Of a stretch of 64,000 nucleotides of DNA, positions 12,101-24,100 are shown in pieces. The position numbers and the translations under genes are program-made. This stretch comes from Strix aluco (lineage: Eukaryota > Chordata > Aves > Strigiformes > Strigidae): NCBI RefSeq assembly GCF_031877795.1, contig NC_133934.1, positions 106,084,610 to 106,148,609 on the forward strand. Direction: 5' to 3'. Under the pieces are notes generated by a model. That model searched no databases and was not told the DNA's origin. It saw only the letters and a list, made by a program, of their open reading frames with translations. How positions within the stretch are numbered: position 1 is the first letter of the stretch; each line of letters begins with the position of its first letter.

Positions 12101-15100
12101 TATGTTGGCAGAACTGTCAAAGAGGCATCTGGCATGGGTCCTGTATGTATTGAGCTTGGTTCAAAGTTCCCCCCTCTCATATGTGTAAAAGCAACCTAGT
12201 GAGAAGGAGAGCCCTTCTATTTCCCTTCGTAAGGGCTTTCCTACTGCAACAGGAGGCACATTGTTCAGATCCAGCAAGCTGTGCAGTTTACCCCTCCTCC
12301 CACCTGCCAGATGTGTCCTTTTGCCACTACCAGTTATGTTCTGCATCTTTGCATTGGTTTGCACTACAGGGTAGCTAGTGTGGGCTATGTGACATCCTTA
12401 TTTAGTCTCATCTGTAACTGAACAGCACAGATGTTGCTGTACTTAGCTTGTGTGTTTTCTCTGTAAGATTTTTTTTGAAGACAGCCTGTTGTGGTGGTGG
12501 TTATCTGAGATAGAGGTTTCTAGAAGAACAACAGTTGCAGTGTGCAGGCTTACTCTGTTGACTTTTCACCAAGAACCTTGACTTCCCTGGTGATAATATT
12601 GTCGTGTCAGTTCTCATTGTTCATTTGGGGAATCTCATAGGATTCTTGGTATCTGAAGCCACTTGCATTAGAATCAAGTCTAATTTAAAAAAAACCATAA
12701 CAAAACCCAGAAACCCAAAACCATTTCTACTACTGTGTCTGGAGAAGAACATCTTGAAAATGTGAGGCCCTACAGGCTTAAACATACCTGTCAGAAAACA
12801 GATAAATCAGTGTGTACAGCAGGACTGACTTGTTAAAACCATTGAAATATCAGCAATTTTCTTCCAAAGCATGGTAGTTAGTCCCTCTGGTTTTCTAAAG
12901 GATTCCTCATCTCCATGTTCCTTGGTTGATGTGGGTGTTGAAGATTAGAGGTAGTGCTGTGCATGTTAAGTAAATGGTTCAAGATTGGTACTGCATCTCC
13001 TCAGCAGTTCCACGAATCTTTCCTGCTCCCCTGCTTTCAGAGGCAGTGGAGGATGCCCTGTTAGAAATGGAAGAGTGGCCCTGGAGAAAATTGGTGTGAC
13101 CCTCAGAAGGTTTCTGGTAGTGGCACCGCTTGGGTGGCTTGGTACAGGGCAGCCAGGAAGGAAGTTTTTGGCACAGGTGAAGTGTTGCTTTTATTCATGC
13201 TTTAAAACATTGAATTTGATAGAGTTTCATAAATGTCCCTCAAAGAGAAGTCTGCAGGGGTAGTTAGATCCTCCTATTTCTGTGCTCCAGGCTGATCTGG
13301 GGTGGTGGTGGTGTGTGTGAAAGATTGATTCCCAAATCAAAATGAGTCTGGGCTCTGTTAAAAGTCACTTTTGTGTGAGTGGAAAGGTAGAGTAGCTCCA
13401 ATGATGTGTTGACAAATGCAATGAGCTCTCTTTGCTGAGAGCAGCTGAAGCCCTTGATTTTTTTAATTTTTATTTTTTCCCCTTCCGAAAGCCTTTCCTT
13501 TGGAAAGGTACAATGCATCAGAACAGAGGAGCATCTGGACTAGGTCAGGCCAAATTTGTCAAGCAGCCCGGAGGCCAGTCAGTGATAAGTACTAAGTGAA
13601 AGACAGTAAAAAAGGAGTTGTATCCTCCTAACTCTCTGAAGTCTTGGGAACTTGCTGAGATTGTGTTGAAATCATAGTGTCTGAGAAGCCTGTTGCATCG
13701 GTGTTTATTAATGCATAAACTTCAGTCTTTTGATTGCTACAGTTTCTGCCCATTTGGCCGAACCAGCGGGCTGCTGGCCCTGGGGTTTCCTGGGACTTCT
13801 GCCTGTGCCAGCCTCTTAAAAATTCACATCACTTTTCCCTTCCTGCATTCCCGATTTGAGTATTTGGTAACAGAGCAGAGTTAGCAGTTTGGTGTGTTTG
13901 TGTGCGAGTAGTTGGGTTTTCTGTTGACTTGTTCTTTTAAACTCCTGGATGAATACCATCTGGTCCTGACACCTTTAGAAGAAATTAGTTGAAATAAATT
14001 GATTAAGATCTTCCACTGATAACGCTTCAGATTTTTGCCACATGAAGAGGTTCTATTGATGTGGAAACCTCCCATAAATATGTTGTGAATGCTGGTGCAA
14101 GACTTCATTTAGTTCTCCCTCTTTCTCAAATATTCTTCCACAGTGATCATCTTTTGGCCCTACAGACTTTCTGGCAGGCTTCCTGATTTTGCTGTGTTTG
14201 AAGAGTTTTGACTTACTTTTAAAGTTGTTCCGCAGCCTTTTTTGGTCTAATTATGATTTTACTTTAGCTTGGTCCAGCTTGTTGTCTTTTTTTCTTTGCT
14301 TGAAGGAATAATGTCCAGCTTTTGAGTTGGATGGTGGTTGGTGGTTTTTGTTTGTTTGGCGTTTTCTTTTTTTTAACTGTCGTTCCTTTATTTTGTTCTA
14401 AAATCTTGCTAATATTCCCTAGGCTTACACTGAGCGTCTTTACACAGTCTTAATGCCGCAAGCATTTAATTTCTTTGCCTTTTCTTTTTAATTTCCTTTT
14501 AGGCAGCTCCCTCTTGTGAGTTAAATATCGCCATAGTGCTTTGGAGGATGTGTTGGTTTTTGGTTTTTTTTTTGGTCACTGCTGCAAGGAAGCTGAATTT
14601 GAGTGCAATGCAGAACTATTCTGTAATATTGATCGTGGTCACACTGTGCTGTGCTCTAGGTCTAAATCACAAATTGTGCTGCCTCTTATAGGTTCTCCTC
14701 AGAAAAGAGTATTTATGGAATCCAAAAATGCAGTCTCTGCATCATCCCTGTCATGACGCTTACTTAGCCTGCAAGGGCATTGTCGAAATTTCTCACTGTT
14801 AAATTTTTTCCTGCCTTTGCAGCATCTCTCTCTTTCTATCTTTTAACACTTTAATTGACCTTCTGGGTTTGGTGGTCTCTTCTGTCAATATTTGTGCTTA
14901 CTTATGGAATTTTATAGGGCTTCTGTATTTCTGTTGCTGACTCTTAGTTTTCTTTAAGGTGGAGACTCACTCCTCAATCGATCGTTTATTTACATTTTTT
15001 TATGCTGATGCCACACTGATTATCTTCCTTCAGCAGACTCTTCGTATATAAACAGCTAAACTTAAATTAGGCATCCCATTTTCCATTTCAAGACTTCAGG

Positions 15101-18100
15101 TACATTTACACCATCTTTTTAGCCACTTGCTCTTGGCCTTGTACATGCTCAAATCTTGAATATGATGTTGCTGGGACTGGTGCTTGACAAAACTCAGATA
15201 GGAAGTACATTCCTTCTATCCTTTATCAGCCTTTAAAGAATAAGTCATCTGAACAGTGCATTCTGCTGTAGTTGTTGACTTCCCTGGTATTCTGTTTAAA
15301 AATTACCCTAAAGCTGTCTTAAAATAAAGTGCCAGCAGCCTGGTTCCTGAGGAGAGATTCTCAAAGATCAGGACAGTGTTGTGTGTTTTGGATGTGGGAA
15401 TGCTGAGTGATGTGCCGAATTTTGGGAACTAGACCCTACCTATATAGGTCTTGGTGACCTTTCTTCATGTACAAAAAGGTTGGAGATGCTAATTTGTATG
15501 CTGGTGAGAGGGACTGCACTATGAACCCTAGTGACTGATGGTTTGAGGGTAGCACAGACGGTTGCAGAACCAACCTTGTTTTTACATTGCATTATTTTCC
15601 CAGCCCTGATATGAGAGGTGTGGAGAAGGGAGAAAAGTTATTTTTCCCTTGCTAAGGCACCTTTAAATTTTCTGGTTAACCAGTTGGGCTGATGGTGATG
15701 TGGGCACCGGCCTGCTGAGAACCAGGCTAAAAATCTCCTTGTGAAAGGTAAAGTATGTGCTGTATAATACTCATTGTGTTGTTGAGAGCTTGTCTTCGTT
15801 GCTAAAATTGGTATGAATAATCCAGGGTCTGTGAGCATCCTCCAGGAAATCTTCAGTTTTAGTCAGGTCAAGGGACCTAATCTTCATAGGATTAATAACA
15901 TCAGTTGCTTTGAAATATAAAATGTAGCTCCTTTTGCTATGATTGCTGGGATTTTTTTTTTTTCCTTCTACCACCTAGTCCTTCTCAAAGGTTTAACAAA
16001 CTCCTAATGGATAGAAGTGGTTCCTTTTTTGGGATGGGAAGAGCGAGGACAAAACATCCATTTATAGTCAGAAAAGTTGTTCAGGTCTTCTGAAAAGACA
16101 AGAGCAGTGTCCAAGAAAGCTGAGTAAGTCTGTGTCCCATTGGGTAAGTGATGACTATAGGACTTGCCAGTAAAGGATTTCTGAACAATTTGCAAAACAG
16201 ATTCTCAATACCCTCTGTGCTAGATAGATCATATAGATCCTTTTTCAGGAAGGAGAAGCTGAAGGGAGAGCTGAAAAGCGTGAATCTTTACAGTGGTCCT
16301 GGAGAAACTTATGTCAGAGGTCAGAATGAAGCATGGATCCCTCCTCCTTTCCTGTTGTTGTTTTGCTGCGGTTTGGAGCTCATGGGACTAGCATGTGATT
16401 GCAGAGAGCAGGAAGCCAAGAAGCACCTAGTACAGGATTCCAGCCCAGTTCTTCAAAGAATAAAACAGTGATAAGACAAAGGAGCAATTTCCAGCAAGAT
16501 GTTTATAGACCTTATCTGGTAAAGGATGGAGGGGCACACATGAGACCTGATATGTAAGAGCTGGTAGGACTCTTCCCTCGAATGGAAAGAAGCAATGCTG
16601 AGAGTCTTTTCATGAAGCTTGGGAGAGCTAAGGAGACAGGAGTAAAGCCCAGTGTGGTTGTGTCCTGGGCCCAGCAGGCACGCCAGAGCCACCAGCCTGC
16701 ACTTTGGCCACAAGCAGGACAAAATAAACGTGCTGCAGAGATAAGCAGGCTTCTGCCCTGTAGGACCAATCTCAGTGAGCATCTGTGTTTGGTGCAGTTG
16801 CCTTTTCTGTGCAGTTGCAGGCTTGTTTCCCTTGTGCGGAGAAGGGGGAGGCATGCAGTTTAATGAAGATCAGAGCGTGAAGCCTATAAGCCAGCTGATA
16901 GTTGTGCTTGCTGGTAGTCAGTGAATCTCAGGGTTCAGCAGGCAGTGCAGAGGAGGAGAGCAGACCTGACACTGTGACATAGAAGCTAGGGGTAGGCTGT
17001 GTCTGAACAAAGTTGAGCTCTGGCAAGTTTAGTCCTGTGTCAGAGACTGCATGTGCCATGTGGGCGTTAGGAAGGTTTAACCTTCCTAGTGGTCTCTTAA
17101 GTTTCCTCCTAAGCTCTTTCAGTCCTTATCTTGCTTGCTATCTGGGACAGCACAACTTCTGTCTGTCTTCAGTCCTTCTAAACAACCCCCAGAAGTTCTC
17201 ATTCCTGACAGTGCCCTGAACCAGTGGGGCACATCTGTAATCTCTTGGTGACTCTTCCCACTGGCTCCCTGTGATGTCCCAGCACCAAGAATGAACTTGG
17301 CACAGATGCCTGTTGCTGATCCTGAGCCAGGCTATTCCAGGTCCCAGTGGAGGGCACTGTTTGACACGGAAGTTTGGCCAGATATGGTTGAAAGTTCCTT
17401 TTTTGTAAGCTAAATAGGGTGTCTGAGTCTAGCAGATAACTCTGATACATAAGCATTCTTCCTGTCTTAAAAATCCACCAGCTGGATGGATGAGGACGGA
17501 GTTTGTGGAGAGTTTTCTGGGGATGGATGGCACAAGCTGATTTTTATCCCAACTACCAGATATGGCACCTGAAGTGTATTTGTTCTGTGATCCTGATCCT
17601 GGCTAGTGAGTGGGTCTTCCAAAATGAGTCCATCAGCATCCCAGAAACATGGAGATATGACAGAGAAAGTATGCAGAAAGCACAAAGAGTTTTTGCTAGA
17701 AGGCAGTCCAGGCAACGTGTCTGAGCTCGTGCCTGGGTTACAGGGCTCCTGGGTCATTCTGCTCTGTATGCTGACATGCTTGGATGTGGTTTATGGGCAG
17801 CCTAGTGCTCACCTTTCTTAGTCCTTGCTTTCCATACCTGTAGAGTAACAGACCCTTTTCAGGGGCTGTGAAGATATCAAGCATTGCAGAATCCTTCTGT
17901 CAGGCAGAAGTTGGCTAGTGGTACTGTCTTGCTGTTCAGTCGTCAGTGAGGCATAAACAGTATCCTCTCCTATCCATTATCCTGGGACAGTGGGTCATGG
18001 TGGTGCTGGTTGGTTCCTATCGATCTAATGTTTCCTATAAGGAAACAGTACATGCAATGGGCTTAATTTGACTATATTCTCATTTCCATGTTTTGCATAC

Positions 18101-21100
18101 TCCTACCTCCTCTCTTACTGTGATGAGTGCAGTGGCTCTATAGAGGCTATATTGGTGTAGCGTGAATAACCACTGTGGGTGGGATTTTTTTATGCTAGTC
18201 TGTATTGGTTCAGTTAGCACTGTTCTGGTATTGTTAGCGCTTTCCTGGCTCCGGGCAAATGGTACAGCCTGCAAAAGAGATTGGAAATCTCTGTTTGAGC
18301 AAGGATGAGAATGACTATATGGCCACCTGGCATCTCCCTTTCTTGGGTGCTTTCTCAGTCCTTCCGTTTATTGGAGGCTCTTGTGTGTGTCTTGTCACTG
18401 TTCACAACGGCAAACATAGACTTAAATCAGGAAACAGCAAAAATGAGGGTGTTGCTAAACAAAAAATTGCTTTTGTACCAAACAGGAGCAGAGCCTTGAG
18501 AGCAAGCAAGAGCTGAGCTTGAGCATGGCTCTTTTTCTGATGTCTGAGAGGGCTGCAAGTGCAGGGAAGGGCCAGGGGAACAGGTAAATACACAGTGCTT
18601 GGGAACCAAACTGATTGAAATGCAGCCACAAACAGTGAAACGCAAAGGAAAAAAGTGGCTTTTGTAGGTTCCTCTTGTGTTTAGAGTACTCACGAATGCG
18701 CTGAGTGCACTTTAGCTCCCACTTTATGAAGAGTGCACTCCTAAGCACCAAAGCAGCTACTTCTCTCTCCCATTTGAGGGTGGTGCTGAAGGTCTGGGCC
18801 ACTGTCAGTCCCACTTACCGGTGTGGCAAAGCCTGCGCTGCTACAGCTCCTTGTTGCTGTCCTGGAGAAATAGTTGTGGAGTTAAAAGCTGTAATGTTCT
18901 CACTAAAGCGTGTGCTACCACTACAGGAGGTCCTCAGCTGGATGTTTGGGGCTCTTGGCACAGTAGAAACCAGAGCTATAGGGGTTTCTTCTTGCAGCCC
19001 TTCAGAGCCAAGCATTTTGTCCAGGGGGAGTTGCCAAGTCCCATCACACCTCAATGTTTAGGATACGTGCTGTTGGCACTTCCTTTGCTCTCAACCTTGA
19101 TGTTTTTCTGGGTTCTCCTAGTGGTTATAGAGTGAGCCTTGTCTTGGGAGGGGGCTCATTTGGCAAACAGTGTCATAAAGTGGCTGAGCCAGATTAATAT
19201 CTCACTCATTAGGAGTTGGCAGGATCTGTCTCTGCCCTTGCGCTTGTCTGGCTGGAAAATAATTTGGTTCAACTCGTTAACCTGGCAAAGAATTGTAGTG
19301 AGTTTTGACGGTCTTGTTTTCTGCCATTTTTAATGAACAAAATTGGCTTATCAGGTGATCAGGCCAGCACCAGAGCAGGTGCAAGATAAGGAGTGGCATG
19401 TGTGTGTGGCCAGGAACATACATGCATGGGGGAGAACAGGGGAAGCAAGACCTCCACTTTGATGGAGGCAGGTATTCATTCTGCTCAACTGTGTTGTAAA
19501 ACCTTGCCTTGAATATCCTGACAGTTATGAGTGCAGTGGGGGGACCTCTCTTATGGCCTAATTGCAACGGGTAGCTGACATTTATCTCTTAATTGTTGGG
19601 TGGTAAAGATTTTTACCTTGGTTGTGAAGTTGGATTAGGTTCAGCTGAGCCTTTACTGGGTATCAGGGGGCTGAGCTATGTGGTGATGGCAGTGTTGTGG
19701 TTCCATGTCACACCTCTGTGTGTCCTCTTTCTCTCCTGCTCAGCTTGGCATCGCTGTGGGCTTTCTGGTCCCGCCAGTTCTGGTTCCCAATGTGGATGAT
19801 GTGGAGAAGTTGGCATACCACATCAGCATCATGTTCTTCATGACTGCAGGTGTGGCAACAGCCCTATTCATCCTGGTTGTCATAGGTAAGGAGGCGGGAG
19901 CATGCATGTGAAACCAGGTGGGACTGAGAAGATCAGCCTGTGTGTGTGTGAGGGGCCTGTGTGCTAGGAAATGGGCCGGGGAGGTCATCTGGGGATGTGT
20001 CCTAGCATGCAGCTGACAGGGTCATGCAATACCATATCTTGCTGCTTCAAGCCCTTGATGAACAGCACATGTAGAAGCGAGTACAAGAGGTTGTGAGTGA
20101 GCCTGCCAAATTGTTCATTTCATCCTTTGATTGTCTGCGTAATAAAACCCTGGCATGAGTAAGTCTTTTGAAAGCCAACAGAAATCTTCCAAGGTTCACA
20201 GTCATCTTGCCTGCAAACAGGGTGCTGGACCTTGGGTTATGTCTTGGACCTGACTACCTCTTAAGGGTAGGGAGAAAGAGGCAGGTTATATGGCATCACA
20301 GGAACAAGCTGTTCCCAGGGGCAAAGAAGGTAACCAGTTATGAGTGGAGAGAAGGAAGCATTAAGGGCAGTAGCAGGACACCAGAGATGCATTTGCCCTA
20401 CTTAACACATGAAGTGGAAGACAGATCTTTAGTATGAAAGATTGGCATGCTCACTGAAGAGCAGAGCTTGTCTGCTGAACTCCAAGTAATTTTGTTTTAT
20501 AGGCTTCTCTTGCCAGCTTGTTCATGTTGTGTGGTGGCTGAATCAGATGTAGACTTTAAAGAATCTGGGGCAGGGAATAGACAAGGTACTGAAATGGCTG
20601 TCTAGCACCTGGTACAGCAGTATTGCTCACCACCAGGATTTCTGGATGCTACTTTGATGCTAGTTAGGGACAGCAGATGGCTTGGCCAGCCTAAGAAGTG
20701 CCAGGCCTGAAATAAAACCTGGCATAAGTCATTGCTCCCCAGGCACTGGGCACTGCACAGCACCAGGCCACTTTTGCCAGCTGGCTTTTCCCATTCCACT
20801 TTTGCATTTGTATCTCCACACAATACTGCAGCTGGCTGGCCATTCTCCTGGAGAAAAAGGCATTATGAATCCTGAGAACTCTTTTGTTGCTGCCAGACAC
20901 TGCCTACACAAAAAGTTAATTGAAGGCAAGGTGTTTCCCCAGTGGCAGGAGTTATTGTTGGAGAGACCCTGTTCTCTCCTGTTCCTGGGTAAGTTCATGC
21001 ATGGAAATCAAAGCTTAAGAATGATGGTGTATTTGGTACACCTGGTTTTACTAGTCCTTCTGCCGTCCCTCAAATGGCTCTAACCACAGTGTGTGCTCAG

Positions 21101-24100
21101 GCTCCCTGATTGCACCTTTACAAACAGGTGTACTTTGTGTCTGGTTTCAGTCTTCAAGGAGAAGCCCCCACATCCTCCAAGCCGAGCTCAGGCCTTGATC
21201 CAGTCAAGACCAACAGAGGAGTATTCCTACATGCAATCAATCCTCCGTCTGCTCCGCAATGCCAACTTTTTGCTGCTTATGGTCACTTATGGTAAGGTCT
21301 GGCCTTTCTTCTGTGCAATTATCACTGCTAGACATGCTTAGCTTCTCCCTCCATCTCTGTGCTCTGCTGGGGAAGTAACTGGCCTGAGTTATTTTAGGGA
21401 AGCATAGGGATAGCTGTGCTGCCACAGACCAAGAGTCTTTCTAGCCCAATAATCTTCACTAGTGGTTATAAGCAAATGCCTAGCGAAGAACAAAAGCAAG
21501 GCAAGCACAGAGGAGCATATGCCCCACTACTGTTCTCCCAGTCTTTAACTGTTTTCTGTTCAGGGAATTTCCTTATCCTGTTGTCTTTTTTTCTAGTCAG
21601 TTAGTCACTTGCAATGAACTAATCTAAGTGCTTACCTAAGAAATATATAGAGCTGTGCCTGAGTGCAAGTCACAGCCTTGAGTGCAAGTCATTTCCCAAG
21701 GCAAGGGTCTGGCTGCCAGGCATCCCAGTGGAGGTCACGTGGAGCATGCAGATGTGCAGACTGCATCGGCCTCCTTGGCAGTCCCTATGAAGCAAATAGA
21801 AGGAAGGATTGGAGAACATCATCTTTTGCCATCTGTCCTTGCACATGGGGTTTGCTGCTTGCTTTTCTTCAGCAGTCTTGGTCTGTTTCTCAGAGGGCAG
21901 TGTGATGTGTTGAATCTGTTCCCTGATGCTGAATTGTCATATGGAAAAGTATTTTTCTCTTTAGCACAAAGACCATTGCGGTCTGTGCCTGGCTGCACAA
22001 TAGGATGTACTGTAGCCAGCTAGTCTGCAGGGAGTTCTGACCTCACTTCCTATCAGCTTGCTGTGGAAGCTCCTCAGGGCAGTGATGGGGAAGGTTAAAT
22101 AGTGCTGAAAGTTTTGTCATTCTGCCAGCAGTGGTGCCTAAAGGACCTGGTGGATGAGTAGCCAGGTTGGAGACAGTGAGATGGTTGTACCTGCTGAGGG
22201 TGCTAATGGTCTTTGGAGTTGCTGAAATCTCTTCTTCCTTCTCAGTGTCTTTTAGAAGTGCCCCTCTCAGATCACCCTTAAGCTCTGCTGGTTTGCATTG
22301 CAGCTGCTGTGTGGGTGTCTTTTTTTTTTTTTGTAGTACACGATGACCTCTCAGAAAGTGGAGATAAAAAAAACTGTGAGGCAGACTGTGTCTAAAGGTT
22401 GGATTTTGTCATCTGCTCAGTTTGCACTTACCCTTCAGGGAAAAGAAAGGGGAAGGCATTTGTTCTAATGGCTGTAAAGTCTTAGAGGAGAGAGGAGGGC
22501 TCTCAGTACTAAAAGCATGTTTAGAATCTGACCTGCCGGGGATAATTCCCTTCTGGCAGTTACAAATAACATGGAAAGACTGTTCAGTGGCTCATAATTA
22601 AGTTTCTCTTCCTGCTGGTCTGTGTGTGTATTCTGTTCCTCACTGTGTCAGCCTCATGTCAGTCTCCAGCTTGACTTGAGATGGTGACTGTTACTCAGAG
22701 AGGGAACTATGCAGTGAAACTTTTTTTTTTTAACTAGTCTGGCTTTAAAATGGGGACAGTTTTTCCTACTCAAGTCAGAAGTTATGTTGGCCAAGATTTA
22801 AGACATCTGCAGCCACATCAGTGCAACTGAGTCATCCTCTGTAGCTAACACAAAGCTACCTGCAGCCTCTTGTAGCTTTTATATTAGCATAGTGTGTGTC
22901 AGGGGAGAGAGGGGGAAATCTGCTGCTTGTTCGTCTCCCCTGGCTGTAGAAAGAATGGGTGCCCTTACATGATGTCAGGTCGGAACAGGTCTGCAGACCT
23001 CAGAGGTCTTGACATTGCCAGCAGCAGCCAACTCCCTTTCTGTGGTTAGACCTGCAGTGCTGGAAACATTGGTGGCACTGCGGCTCTATTAGTGCTAGTG
23101 AACTGTTTTTCAGGAAAACTCTCAGACAGGCTTTTCCCAAAGGCTGCTGATGTTGCTTCCATAAAGCTGAGGTATAACATGGAGTAGGCATTAAGAAACT
23201 CTGAGTTTATTGGGTTGGGCTCTGCACTGGAGAGCATGTTGCTACTGGGAGGCAGCAGGCAGGAAAAGGGTGGGAAAGCCTGGGAAAGGCTGGTAGAGTG
23301 GTAATGATGAGACAGCCCCAAAGAATCAGCATTTGGAAAGGTGATGGGGCAGTGAGATCTGCATAAAGAACCATTGTTCTGGACGATGACAAGGGTGAAG
23401 AAGAGGGAGACCAATAGTCTGGCATGTAGGCAATAAGCTGCTTAGCTATAGAAGACTTGGGTTCTAGTCCGAGGCTTAGTAAGTGCTCCTTTTGGAGCCA
23501 AAGGGAATAAACTTCCCCTTTCTGACCTCTGCACAATAGAGGAGACACTATGAGGTCTCATAAATGTTCTTCTGCAGCACATTATAAGCAAACCATGGTA
23601 ACTAGCTAATGAATCAGGTGGGGCTGGACCTTCAGATGTCCTGCTCCCAGCTACTAGTTCTGGTTTTCCTCATCTGCATGGACAAATGGGCACTTCCCCA
23701 CTGGAAACAACCCTTGCCTGTTTTATTGGCATTCAAACAGCTGTAATTCATGGAGAAACTTCACTGAGCAACTGTGACATATGAAATGCCTACAACTTTT
23801 GCCAGCCCTCACAAATGCAAATTCGGCACATTGTCTTGATTCTTAGAATATTTTGCCTGACTCTGGTGCCAAGTGTTGCTGCCAACTCAACATTGCTTTC
23901 TGCCCAGCCTGGGAGCAGGGGCCCTTCTCTCTCTCGGAAATCGCATGCATCACAGAGCTGCTGTGAAGCTGGAATACTGACAGCATCGGCTACCAGAGCA
24001 GTGTCCAGCTGTTCCCACAAGGCTGCTGTTCTTTTGGCTGGGCTAGAAGTAGAGGTACACAAATGACTGGTCTATGCTTATGCCCAGCTTTGAAGTGAAG

